Shown piece by piece: positions 14,801 to 22,658 of a DNA stretch of 30,283 nucleotides. The position numbers and the translations under genes were made by a program. The notes beneath the pieces were generated by a model. The model was not told the origin of the DNA. It was given only the letters and a program-made list of their open reading frames with translations, and made no database searches. The stretch's first letter is position 1. Each line of letters begins with the position of its first letter. Source of the DNA: Reticulitermes lucifugus (taxonomy: Eukaryota > Arthropoda > Insecta > Blattodea > Rhinotermitidae). The stretch is from NCBI GenBank assembly GCA_026260175.1, contig JAKCWW010004316.1:1-30283 (forward strand), in the 5' to 3' direction.

Positions 14801-17800
14801 TGAGCCAAATGCTACACCACCTAATACCTAAATTACTGTTGTTAATTTGGCATTTACTTTACATTACGTAGCTAGAGCTAAAGCTCATTCCAAACCTGCC
14901 TGCAAATTCAGTAATGACATTTGACAATGGACCTTAACCCAGTGTCCAGATAAACAGGACACCTACTACAAATAGCAGGAAACATATCACAAAGGAGAGG
15001 TTTAATTACTGCAGCAATTGTTGTGCAGATGATTTAACAAAAATTTACCTAACTGAAATAATTAAAATACAAACTTTTGTGATTAGTCAACACAACATTC
15101 ACATTCAGACAAATAAAGGCTACATGTTTCGGCTAAAACCAATCAGCCATCATCAGGCCTAATTACAAGAATATAAAAAAGGATGTATTTTACAACTGTA
15201 TTAAATTGAACAAACCCAAATTCAACACATTTACTGTTGAGAGAATTTTGGCGCAACATAAGCATGTTATTTTATGTCTGCCTCCCTACCACTCGGAGCT
15301 GAATACAAGAGAAAAAACTGGATTGCTGTAAAAAACTGGGTGGCTGCAATGTGACTTTCAGGCCATAAGATGTGGAAAAACCAACCAAAGACAAATTTTC
15401 ATTAATAACAACAGACAAACACATGTTAGTGTGCAAGCATGTGAAAGACATAGAGAAAAATTACATGGAGGACAATATTCTCGAGAACTTTATCATAAAT
15501 GACGGGTCATCTGATACTTAATTCGGCACAAACTGGGAGGATGAAGATAAATAAGTACTTGCATTATCATCAAGACTCTGCCTGAAGAAATCATGTACTG
15601 ACACAAGAACACAAACCCATGGTTTTAAAAAGATAAGTAACAAGCTGCAGGCATATTCACTCCTTCCATCTATCTGCCCTATCACTGCCATTACTTGTAT
15701 GCCAGGTTGTAAACAAGCTGCCCACACATGCAGAACCCATAAGATTGTGACTGAACTCTAGAATCAGCAACCAACAGACATAGTTCTTCCACCCATTCCC
15801 AATCTGCAAGTAGATCGTCACGCTCATCCTCTACTAACTTATTTCTGTGCATGATTTCAGGCTTCCCCCATGGTGTAAATGAGATCTGCGCTATTCTGGG
15901 ATTTTACGCAGTGTAGATTCGTAGTCTGTTACTGACGTTTTACTACACTGCTTGACCCTTGAAGATGGGACCGATAGGCTGCCCGAAATGCCAGTAACAA
16001 ACTACCAATCTACGCTATGTAAAATTGCAGAAGAGCACAGATCTCAACTTATATTTGGGTTGGCAAACCTTATTAAATTAATTTATGCCTCTTTGCAAAC
16101 CCCCCGTATTCTTGTTCTTACTGCATGTTTGAAGCTCACTGTGTCACTCAGATATTATCTTGTTCCTGAATTGTCTACTTGTTTCACATCTTTCACTTTT
16201 CAGATTATCTGCATTAATTTGGCTTAAATTCTGAAGACAATGCATTGCAGCATGCTTCCTGTCATCTAATAATATTGAACATTCTTCTTGAAACCATTAT
16301 TTATGCTGTTTCAACTCAAAATAATGTAACAGACTCCATTTTGGCCGAACTCTAGATAATTAACTTCTATTACTAGCAAAAGACTTAAAGCTACGCTCCA
16401 ATCTGAACGATGTCCCTTTCATGCACAACCTGATGACATACCACACTATCTTTTCAAGTGCCCACATAACATGGACTACCAAATGCACAATATTTTTAAC
16501 TGTCACATTACAAAATCAGATTTTGTATGTATCTATGTACATATGCCTTTGATAACATGACAGAAAACAGGCATGAAAACAAAATTTTATATTTACTATG
16601 TTTTAATGCATGTAACTGACAATGGCCTCTTCTTCCTAGTTGCTGTAATAATAGGTTTTCTTCTTTCATTAGACATTATATGCATTACCACTGTAAAGAG
16701 CAAAGAAACACATAGGTACCTACTGTTCAGTTTGCGAAGTGCTTGCCTTGTTGCTGAAACACAGTCTTTCCCTTCACCAACTAAACCACCAATCCAGCAC
16801 CAACCCAATTCATTACACTTCGATGTTGCAACATCTGGCAGTGGAGTGTCCTGCCAGGAACAATGGGATGGGAGTCCTGGTTCTAGACACAATTCTTCCG
16901 CTGCACAGGGTTGATTCTCTGGTCTATGTGGAGGACTATTTTGATGAAATGAAGAAGGTAGAGGTTCCTCCACTGAATCTTCATCCATTTCCCCATGATC
17001 CACAAGCTTGGCATCAGTTACATCTTCATTAAGATCACTGATCAGATCAAGCCAAGTTTTGACAGGGATGTTGCAGATTCGTTCTAACATGCTACTTGAC
17101 GGGTTTACGTGCTAACAAACCACAGAAACAAAAAGTATAAACATGTGTGCTCAATTACATACATGCCATAATTCAAATCGAAACAAACTACAAATTTAAT
17201 GGTCTGGTAAGTTTAGAAGCCTTGTAATTAAAAAAATTCTATTGTCAAAACAACAGTACATTAAATATTACTTTTGTCTCTCAGAAGGCCACATGAAAGA
17301 ATAATTATACACTACCACACATGCTTGCTCAAGTAAAGGGTTAATCTGAACCACCTCTTCTCTTGAGTAAACAAACATTTGTGTTTGTACATATGTGCGC
17401 AGTAGGCCTACATTATTTTACAAACATTTATAAATGTGATCACAAAAAGTACTTATTAGAAACCCTTTCCAAAAAAGGTCATGTAATAAAACAGAAACGT
17501 GTTTGTAATTTTGTATGGTACTGAACTAGCCAGAACAGCTTAGTCTAATTAGTAAAGGCACTTAGCTGGACAAATGAGATTAAGGGAAAATTTTTTCTCT
17601 CTGCCATCATGTTTAGGCTGACTCTGGGGAACAAGTTACTGTAACTTAAGGATAATAAAATACACAATGCTGTGACAGTGAACAATCTTTGGTATGCAGA
17701 CCTTATGTCAATATAAAATCTGGGCAGGAGAAGTGTGAAGTTAAGTACCTTTCCCATTTGCCACAGATAAATTGATTATTTGCCGGCAGAAACAGCTTTC

Positions 17801-20800
17801 AACTTCACAATTGTAACAGACAATTATTTTCCACAGATGATTATATTCAAATCTGTGGAATCAGAGGATTCAATTTAATACAGTTTGAGAATAAACATAG
17901 CGTGTCTCTGAAACCAAAACGCATGAGAGTACTACACAACAAATGTGACGCTTACCTCTTTCTCAACAAGTCGAAGATCTTTGAAGTTCAAATAACCCAC
18001 TGGAGCAACAGCATCATTAGAATGGATCACAGTCTCATACTCATCACTGCAATGGGATGTTTATGACATTCGTTATAATCCTTAATGTTGAATGCAAATA
18101 TGAGCATTACAACATGTTGAGGGCTTTTATGTATAATTATTTTTATTATCAATAAAAGCACTATTGTTACTTCACTATTATTGTACGTATGGGCTGGGGG
18201 AGGACCATACTTACATGACAATAGTCTTGATAAACAATGGACAATCAAGAGTAAATGTTTCATACTCTCCACCTTCGCCACATATATTTAATCCGTATTT
18301 TTCATTCTGTAAAGGAATTTTTTTTATGTCAAGGAAACACGCCCTCAGGATTCCTTCCTGCTAAACCCTCAAAACATATATGCCCAATACGAAACAAATC
18401 ACATACAAAGACTCGAGAAATACTTATTTTGAACTGAGCAGTTTAAAAGTACTGGAATGTATAATTTACCATCTTCACAATATGAGGATGAAGATCAGCT
18501 ATTGTCATCCCAAGATGCTTTGAAGGATCAAGTCCCAATGCTGCAACTTTGATGACAATTGCCTCAATATGACAGTCTATCATTTCCTGAAGTAATTCCC
18601 CTTGGTCTCGACGCCACAAGTAGGCCAATGCCACAAGGCCAAGACGAGCACACCTGAGTAGCACCATACAGCATAAAACACTTATATAAAATAATGTCTA
18701 TAATTTGTAATATCAAAACTGAGTCAAAACCCATAACTTCAAACCTCTACAGTGACTCTCTAACAGCTGGAAACTGTGTTTTGTGACTAATACATACATC
18801 TACTGTAAATAATTAAGATTTTCAACACAAAACACAGGTCATTCCAGTGAAGCCTAATGGTGATAGCATGCTTTACTTCAATAGGCAAAGTATTCCCTAT
18901 AACAGAAATTCTCAAACTACATGGAACACAACCAACAAACTTCTGAAAGATCATCATCCTCCTGTAACCAATAATTTCACCACACATGAGCTGTGACTCA
19001 CAGCATTCATCACATTCATAACACAGAATATGAAATCATTTCTTACTTCTGAGAGATGTTCTTAACAATATAAGTTTGAGAACCACTGCGTCACAGAGAA
19101 GAAATAAACATAAAATATTTTTCTTTTCATGAAATATACTTACACATTTTCAACCCTGATTCGTTGATAATCGGATAAAATGGCTCCAACAGCCACAGCA
19201 TCCACATCGATTTCATCCTGTTCATGTAGCAAAACCAAATCTTAACTGACATTCTTACCATTAACCAGCAAATTTTGAAAATGTATCTTTCATATGGCAA
19301 AAGCTCACAAACAATCATATCTTAAGAATTAAACAACTTTTCAAACTTGAGACAAATAATATCAGCAAAAATGCAGAAAAGAGACACTCCCCCAATTATG
19401 CAATTTCAAGTTACACAAAAAATATTTTAAAAAGAAAAAAAAAATTAAATAATAACATTTTTGAAACTCCACCACATTTTTCCTTGCAAGAATGAAAGGG
19501 CAATGAGACAAAGGTGACAGAAGAGTACTACTGGGTGAGACAGCTCACACAGTCACTTGTGCTCACATTAAGTGAAGGGACACTTGTCTTATCGGCTGCA
19601 TCAGCATGCTGTTTAAAGTGTTATTTTGACCCATTTCTTGCCCATAATCATCACTGGAAAGCGCCTTAGTAACAAAGTGGAGGGCCTGCCCCTAAGTGAA
19701 AGACAATAGATTTAGAATTCAGAATAAAAGCTATAAAGAAGTCTGAAAATGACTGAACACCAGCTAAACTTTCTCAAGAATTAAACTTAGCTACTTCAAC
19801 TGTGAAAATAATCTTGAAAAATCATGAGTGCATAAAAGATCACATGAGATGTGCAGCACCTTTAAAATGAACAATAATTATGAAAAACTGTGCAGGTGCT
19901 CTGTTGGAAATGGAAGAGTTACTAATATTGTGGATAGAGAATCACATACATACAAAAAGTGCCACTTAGCACAATGATGATTCAAGAAAAGGTAGAAGTC
20001 TCTTTGAAGATGTGATCCAAAAGCAAGATTTGTGGCTACTATTGGGTGGTTTCTTAGATTTAGAGCTCGAGCAAATTTTCATCATGTGAAGTTCAGTGGT
20101 AGGGCTGTAAATGCAGACACAGAGGCTGCAGAATTGTATCATTACCATTTTCAGAAAATTATAGACGAAGGTGGTTGATTGGTTATATGGCACAGCAAAT
20201 CGACAACGTGGATAAAACTTGATTATTCTGGGGGGGAGTGGAAATGCCTCATAGACCTACAAGAATGTCAAGATTCAAAGCAGCAAAAGATGGGCTAACG
20301 CTTTTGCTTGGGCATAACACATACAAACGTCAAAAGTTTAAATCATATTTTGTTTACTATTCAGAAAATCCTCATGCATAAAACATAAGCAAGGCTACCC
20401 TTTCAGTTTATTACCGACCAAATCCCAAGGCTTGGATCACAACAGTCATTTTTGAGGACTGGTTCAATTGTTTCAAGAACAACTACTCATGTCCTTATAC
20501 GGGAATTATAGTCAATCTGATGCCAAACATCATCAGTACATGACATGAGACACATACACTCAAAACTTCTTCCTAAGTAACAAATTTAGAGCAAATGCCT
20601 TACCTTAATTTTCTTCAGCAGATGAAATAAATCCTCAACTTCATCTTCTGGTGTAGGAGTATAAACTTGTTCCTGAAGTAAAGCGACTCCTTGGGTTGGC
20701 CATCGAAATAATGGCAAACCCATTGCTTCTGCATACAGATCAATCCCTTGATGACCCACTGTCTGGTACATGTAGCTGTCTAATTCATCTGCTTGCAACA

Positions 20801-21035
20801 AAATATTGGACAAATGCACTTAACATAAAAGTGTATAAACTTATGAACAAGTTTAACTAATTCCAACAAAGACACTGACATACAAGTTGTTATGTAATGA
20901 AATTGCACTTAGGAACATGCCTTTATTTTCTGGTCGGAGATTTGCCAAGGCTACGATTTCATGGCCAGCAGCAACGCACTGGACCATGTTGTAACAACTA
21001 TCCTTTCCACCACTAATGAGTGCAACTACTCTCAT
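2541..21035 (-). CDS. DPH6: Diphthine--ammonia ligase, complete 12-exon gene
   Basis: Catalyses the last step of diphthamide synthesis, ATP-dependent amidation of diphthine on eEF2, in the cytosol. Exons in transcript order: 21035-20921, 20788-20604, 19217-19144, 18653-18470, 18306-18215, 18046-17956, 17111-16724, 11838-11522, 9807-9646, 8272-8107, 6118-6017, 2848-2541. They total 2184 nt with matching phases at every junction, giving 727 residues plus a TGA stop. The PP-loop SGGKDS is at residues 8-13, and [16 protein letters not shown] starts near 196. Residues about 350-445 form a first Rid/YjgF-like domain (WCWIGG, then AVSLYVRDM). A second begins near 469 with GPYSQAVR and [10 protein letters not shown]. 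Human DPH6 has only the ATPase part (about 267 residues, recalled from general knowledge); fungal Dph6 has the long form. A low-complexity acidic linker lies in exon 7. The start is the only ATG before SGGKDS. Intron 1 appears to be GC-AG; all others are GT-AG. Identification rests on recognised family motifs, not a search. Confidence 0.95.
3240..3500 (+). mobile_element. tRNA-derived SINE, family A (plus orientation)
   Basis: The head has a tRNA-like A box (TGGCATAGCCGGTAGAAG) and a B box (GGGGTTCTAACCTC). The body, CCAGACCGCCTCTG then CCCAATAAATGGGGGCC and a later GGCCTGGACATGG, parallels the minus-strand SINE at 22.4-22.6 kb, so both belong to one family. It lies in the last DPH6 intron, antisense to the gene. 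The 3' tail CTTCATGGCATGTACAAGGA, then CAACTTCACCTTTA, resembles that of the next SINE. Boundaries are approximate. Confidence 0.75.
3681..4013 (+). mobile_element. tRNA-derived SINE, family B, with target-site duplication
   Basis: The element proper is about 3694-4000. The tRNA-like head has GGTTGAGGAACTGCGCTACA and a B box in GGTCGCAGGTTCAATTCCC. It is flanked by a 13-bp near-identical direct repeat, TATACTTTAATAT (3681-3693) and TATATTTTAATAT (4001-4013), as expected for LINE-mediated insertion. The tail ends TGTACAGGGATAGCTTCACC and then TTCACCTTT. Confidence 0.82.
4842..4922. repeat. (TG)n-(CA)n-(TG)n compound microsatellite
   Basis: TG repeats (4842-4870), CA repeats (4883-4901) and TG repeats (4910-4922). 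CCATGGAAT occurs both before the first TG run and before the CA run. The TG and CA runs could pair into hairpins. Open frames across this are translations of the repeat, not genes. Confidence 0.95.
5210..5375 (-). mobile_element. Degenerate tRNA-derived SINE (minus orientation)
   Basis: On the minus strand a B-box-like CATTCAAATCCC is followed by GTTTGAGGTTTTTGGTGGCT and TTTCCTTAGTCCCTGAAGCA. I associate this body with an arthropod tRNA-derived SINE from general knowledge. No clear A box or target duplication survives. Boundaries are approximate. Confidence 0.55.
6017..6118 (-). CDS. DPH6: DPH6 exon 11
   Basis: A 102-nt exon encoding [20 protein letters not shown] followed by [12 protein letters not shown]. 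Acceptor TTTTTTTAAG|ATGAAG, donor ACAG|GTAAGA. It is supported by a polypyrimidine tract, matching phases and a plausible continuation of the C-terminal domain. Confidence 0.9.
6690..7685 (-). mobile_element. Penelope-like element, 3' part (RT end and GIY-YIG), broken
   Basis: On the minus strand, in order: an RT-end block [18 protein letters not shown] (about 7680-7620), a linker [20 protein letters not shown] (about 7490-7430), and a GIY-YIG endonuclease stretch [20 protein letters not shown] with [20 protein letters not shown] (7220-7090). Last is [18 protein letters not shown] to a stop near 6717. The GVY...VYVG spacing is the GIY-YIG signature, and [13 protein letters not shown] is typical of Penelope-like elements. 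Several frameshifts separate the blocks, so it is a dead copy. It lies in DPH6 intron 10, sense to the gene. Confidence 0.85.
7686..7830 (+). mobile_element. Penelope-like fragment in opposite orientation
   Basis: Plus-strand reading gives [15 protein letters not shown] and, after a frameshift, [20 protein letters not shown]. This is the same linker segment present on the minus strand at 7560-7430 ([20 protein letters not shown]). The two fragments are head-to-head about a junction near 7685. The right end is uncertain. Confidence 0.75.
7831..8000 (+). mobile_element. LINE 3'-end fragment
   Basis: The plus strand reads [20 protein letters not shown], then [12 protein letters not shown], stop, [13 protein letters not shown]. 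This resembles the RRRWxDNIxxDLxExG...RxxVxxAMNLRVP tail that commonly ends LINE reverse transcriptase polyproteins in insects (from general knowledge). It is degenerate and joined directly to the Penelope fragment. Confidence 0.6.
8107..8272 (-). CDS. DPH6: DPH6 exon 10
   Basis: Recovered from splice sites and homology, since it lacks a start codon and is short. Encodes [14 protein letters not shown], then [20 protein letters not shown] and [12 protein letters not shown]. Acceptor TTAAG|GGAATC, donor GAAT|GTAAGC. The 166-nt length and phases fit exons 9 and 11. Confidence 0.93.
8417..8874. mobile_element. hAT-type non-autonomous element (MITE)
   Basis: Terminal inverted repeats: left CAGTGTTTTTTAACTTTTTT at 8425, right ending CACTTTGGAAACCACTG at 8866, with subterminal CGCAGACCCC and GGGATCCACGG. 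Ends of the form CAGTGGTTnnCAAnnT are typical of hAT elements. The flanking 8-mers TCTTACAT and CCCTCCAT match at 5 of 8 bases, consistent with an old 8-bp duplication. No transposase frame remains. It lies in DPH6 intron 9. Confidence 0.78.
8972..9022 (+). repeat. CGTATTTACTCGAAT-type repeat end
   Basis: ACCGTATTTACTCGAATGCA followed by AGACGACTCTAATCTAAGAT. It resembles the starts of the repeats at 26.1 and 29.0 kb. The remainder of this copy seems replaced by the microsatellite that follows. Confidence 0.55.
9028..9212. repeat. TA / GTAT / TG microsatellite block
   Basis: Tandem TA, then ATGT/GTAT tetranucleotides and TG runs, interrupted by a short unique stretch near 9135-9155. The long minus-strand frame here (Tyr/Thr/His/Ile-rich) is a translation of the repeat. 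Confidence 0.95.
9646..9807 (-). CDS. DPH6: DPH6 exon 9 (Rid-like domain 2)
   Basis: A 162-nt, phase 0 to phase 0 exon encoding [20 protein letters not shown] followed by [20 protein letters not shown]. This is the core of a Rid/YjgF fold (YVAGQI.L.P.). Acceptor CTCTAG|GTGGGA, donor GCAG|GTGTGT. Confidence 0.95.
10800..11072 (-). mobile_element. tRNA-derived SINE, family C (minus orientation), interrupted by an assembly gap
   Basis: The minus strand starts with CCCAGTGGCCATGCGGTCTA and AGGCG, an A-box region like tRNA-Ser/Leu, and a perfect B box GGTTCGAATCC follows about 50 bases later. It is followed by SINE body running through 50 Ns to GAACCAGTGCAATTGCAAAA. It does not look like a functional tRNA: it lacks the closing acceptor stem and continues into unrelated body sequence. 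It lies in DPH6 intron 8. Confidence 0.8.
10908..10957. other. Assembly gap, 50 N
   Basis: A run of exactly 50 undetermined bases inside the SINE, likely a placeholder; the true length is unknown. Confidence 0.99.
11522..11838 (-). CDS. DPH6: DPH6 exon 8 (Rid-like domain 1 to 2)
   Basis: A 317-nt exon encoding [20 protein letters not shown], then [13 protein letters not shown], closing Rid-like domain 1. After a short spacer it opens domain 2 with [18 protein letters not shown]. Acceptor TTCCCAG|CCATTG, donor AGG|GTAAGT. It follows a 4.9-kb intron full of transposon relics. Confidence 0.95.
12883..13558 (+). pseudogene. pogo/Tigger-type DDE transposase relic with right terminal repeat
   Basis: The plus strand encodes [20 protein letters not shown], later [20 protein letters not shown] and VDKDVNCY. 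After a frame change near 13130 it continues [20 protein letters not shown]. This matches the C-terminal pattern of Tigger/jerky transposases (T..NCF.KAG......W..L......F..FV.VD..V.......T.EDIV), ending in an acidic tail. The right end reads TATACAGTGAAGTCTCAGTATAAC on the minus strand, like pogo/Tigger inverted repeats. No left end or DDE core was found. It lies in DPH6 intron 7, antisense. Confidence 0.72.
13795..14195 (-). mobile_element. Penelope-like element 3' end, degenerate
   Basis: The minus strand reads [20 protein letters not shown] then [19 protein letters not shown], the segment after the GIY-YIG domain in Penelope-like elements (compare [18 protein letters not shown] at 6.9-7.0 kb). 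A Pro/Ser-rich region follows, and then a last block ending at a stop near 13795. Only the 3' end is present, as expected of a 5'-truncated copy. Confidence 0.7.
14200..15115. other. DPH6 intron 7 interior, nothing recognised
   Basis: AT-rich intronic sequence with no exon, RNA gene or repeat that I recognise. Confidence 0.5.
15117..15160 (-). ncRNA. Hammerhead-ribozyme-like motif (minimal, palindromic stem III)
   Basis: The minus strand reads AGGC, CTGATGA, T, GGCT, 10-base loop, AGCC, GAAACATGTA, GCCT. AGGC/GCCT forms a 4-bp stem I and GGCT/AGCC stem II. CTGATGA and GAAA are the catalytic core boxes. ACATGT is a self-complementary stem III, followed by A at the cleavage position. Penelope-like elements are known to carry minimal hammerheads with tiny stem III. 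One extra T lies between CTGATGA and stem II, departing from the canonical core, so activity is uncertain. Confidence 0.5.
15902..16024. repeat. Imperfect inverted repeat (foldback)
   Basis: Left arm 15902-15940 (TTTTACGCAGTGTAGATTCG then TAGTCTGTTACTGACGT) and right arm 15986-16024 are inverted copies, about 80% identical over roughly 39 bases. The loop contains CTTGAAGATGGGACCGATAG followed by GCTGCCCGAAAT, similar to the 3' ends of Penelope-like coding regions. Probably a derivative of such an element. Confidence 0.7.
16724..17111 (-). CDS. DPH6: DPH6 exon 7 (linker and start of Rid-like domain 1)
   Basis: Residues about 248-376. Acceptor GTTAG|CACGTA. The first two thirds is an acidic, Ser/Pro/Glu-rich, weakly conserved linker ([19 protein letters not shown]). 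The end, [11 protein letters not shown] followed by [11 protein letters not shown], opens the first Rid/YjgF-like domain. Two donors are possible: CA|GTAGGT and, four bases on, TAG|GTACCT. Only the first keeps frame with exon 8, giving KLN-T-IATNQ. Confidence 0.9.
17956..18046 (-). CDS. DPH6: DPH6 exon 6
   Basis: A 91-nt exon ending the ATPase domain: [20 protein letters not shown] followed by [10 protein letters not shown]. Acceptor GCAG|TGATGA, donor GAG|GTAAGC. Phases match exons 5 and 7. Confidence 0.95.
18215..18306 (-). CDS. DPH6: DPH6 exon 5 (GEGGEYET motif)
   Basis: A 92-nt exon encoding [20 protein letters not shown] followed by [10 protein letters not shown]. Acceptor ACAG|AATGAA, donor [24 protein letters not shown] is the strictly conserved substrate-site motif of the diphthamide synthase domain. 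Confidence 0.97.
18470..18653 (-). CDS. DPH6: DPH6 exon 4
   Basis: Encodes [20 protein letters not shown] through [14 protein letters not shown] and HPHIVKM. Acceptor CTCAG|GTGTGC, donor ATG|GTAAAT. The LAYLW and [14 protein letters not shown] blocks are characteristic of the ATPase-domain C-terminal half. Confidence 0.96.
18904..19088. mobile_element. Possible hAT-type MITE, degenerate
   Basis: The left end CAGAAATTCTCAAACTACAT and the right end AGTTTGAGAACCACTG are inverted with respect to each other (CAGnnnTTCTCAAACT), a hAT-like terminus. No flanking 8-bp duplication is evident and the interior is not recognisable. It lies in DPH6 intron 3. Confidence 0.5.
19144..19217 (-). CDS. DPH6: DPH6 exon 3
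   Basis: A 74-nt exon encoding [20 protein letters not shown] and RVENV. Acceptor ACAG|GATGAA, donor AATGT|GTAAGT. The [17 protein letters not shown] block is among the most conserved parts of DPH6, so the call is firm despite the exon's size. Confidence 0.96.
19218..20603. other. DPH6 intron 2, nothing recognised
   Basis: 1386 bases between exons 2 and 3. I see no exon, RNA gene or clear mobile element; the open frames are short and without motifs. Confidence 0.5.
20604..20788 (-). CDS. DPH6: DPH6 exon 2
   Basis: Encodes [20 protein letters not shown] through HLLKKIK, still in the N-terminal ATPase domain. The acceptor is GCAG|ATGAAT and the donor AAG|GTAAGG. It is 185 nt, entering with two bases and leaving in phase 0. 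The [12 protein letters not shown] block is a hallmark of eukaryotic DPH6. Confidence 0.95.
20921..21035 (-). CDS. DPH6: DPH6 exon 1 (start codon, PP-loop)
   Basis: Encodes residues 1-38 plus one base. It holds the start ATG (21035-21033) and the ATP-binding PP-loop [10 protein letters not shown], followed by [15 protein letters not shown]. The exon end is set by the family sequence [15 protein letters not shown], which requires an AAAG|GCATGT donor (GC instead of GT). No in-frame ATG occurs upstream in the same open stretch. Confidence 0.93.
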
Positions 21036-22376
21036 TCTCCTAGATACGCGCCAAAGTAGCAAGAATAAAAGCTGCGGGGCTCTGTGATCTACCTTATATT
21101 CTTTCAGTTATCATCATCTGTGAAAATACAAAATTCTCATTTATTAATATATACACATTCGTTTCGGTCCTTATTGTAATTCACTGCAACTGTACTACTA
21201 TTTGCTTGTGCACGCGAGACCGTAAGATCTTCGATTTGTATGAAACATGAGTTTTGCCATCATGAGACAATAGATGTAAAAGTATGAATATACCGAAGAG
21301 ACACATTTACATAACATTCAACTCTACTGCTGTACATCATAGGTAAGCTTCCATGAATCTTTATTTCTCTTTCTCTCCCATACCCACGCAAATTTTACGC
21401 CATACAACCGCACTCTCCGACGACTAACAAATGACTGACGCTACCGCCATCTGTAATTGAAATACGAAACATAATTTTCCTCTTCAACTTTCCACATCGT
21501 ATCCATATCTTCAAACTGATATCATAACCACATAAATACTGTTTTCTTCTAAGTACTGTAATGTTATACGGCAATGTTCCTTTATAAACTATACCCACTG
21601 CTGTCATATATTTTATGTGGAATGAAGTCACATAGAGATAAATCCTTGGATTCAATCGCATTCCCAACGCCGTAGAAAGCGTCATTTGACGTCATTATTA
21701 TTACGTCGATGTAGAATGTGTTCTTTTGGGAAAGTTCTCAGGATTGTGGAGTATCACGATATATATATTACGTCACTAAGCGTAAAAAAAATTTGAAAAT
21801 TTACCCTGGACTGCATATGATCTATTTACTTCCCCGGGAAAGTATGATAGTAACTGGGGTCGAATCCTAATGAATATGGAGGTTATTTATCATAGTTGGT
21901 ACTTCAAGTTTAATCTTTATGGCAGGCTTTTTTCCTTTATATTATCGTTTTCTGACAAACTTCAGAGCACAGAAATGTGAATCATTCAATTAGTGTCTTT
22001 TACTGTTGCAGCACATACTAAATATTGGTAAGGTGCGTACACTATTCAATAATGGTGCACAAAGGTGCGAGTCCAAAAACAATTATTTCAGTGGAATTTT
22101 AAATTATTCAGTCTTAGAGGATAAAAAGTTGATTTCGAAGAGAACTTAGTTGTATCCATATGTAGCAGTCTATTTGTATTGCCTGTTGAACCCGTAGGCA
22201 AGTACACGAAGAGTACTACTTGCATATCACTTTATAATTCCGTTATTTACAAGCTAGAAAAGAATAAAGTTCTACGCCTGTTCTAAATGTGCAGCCATTT
22301 ATGATGCCGACACTTTATACTTGTATAAAAACACGCCACCTTAACATATAATTTCTGCTTGCCCTATATATATAAC
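21036..22376. promoter_or_regulatory. Intergenic region upstream of DPH6; no defined promoter motif
   Basis: DPH6 5' UTR and promoter must lie here because the start codon is at 21035. I see no TATA box at a convincing distance and no recognisable element. The region is free of obvious repeats, unlike the rest of the intergenic space. Confidence 0.4.
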
Positions 22377-22656
22377 TGGAATCCAGGTTATATAATACTG
22401 TATAAATTCACCCTATAACCTGCCATGAAGACACAGAGGGGAATAGAGGTATATTTTCTTTAACATCGGCGCTAGATGGGGGGGGGGAGGTAGGTGATTA
22501 ACGCCACGTCCCGGTCGCTTTACCCCCGGGAATGACCCGGTACCCATTGGGCCCCAGAGTCGGTCTGGACAGGTGCGGAAAAACTCGATCCCCGGCCCAT
22601 CCAACCCGTAGTGAGTCGCTCTACCGCTACGCTATCCCAGTCCATGGAATCCAGGT
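22377..22656 (-). mobile_element. tRNA-derived SINE, family A, with 12-bp target-site duplication
   Basis: The minus strand begins GGGATAGCGTAGCGGTAGAG, a clear A box, and a B-box-like GGGGATCGAGTTTTTCC follows. The body, CCAGACCGACTCTGGGGCCC and AATGGGTACCGGGTCATTCC, matches the family A copy at 3.3 kb. Identical 12-mers TGGAATCCAGGT flank it at 22377-22388 and 22645-22656. The intact duplication and GC-rich body suggest a younger insertion than the other SINEs here. Confidence 0.88.
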
Positions 22657-22658
22657 AC

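Noticed and set aside
16573..17032. Plus-strand frames of 113 and 97 residues
   Set aside because: Antisense shadows of DPH6 exon 7, whose minus-strand reading carries the conserved domain and fits the phases.
22590..22644. Possible tRNA gene on the minus strand
   Set aside because: Same reasoning: tRNA-like head of a SINE flanked by a 12-bp target duplication.
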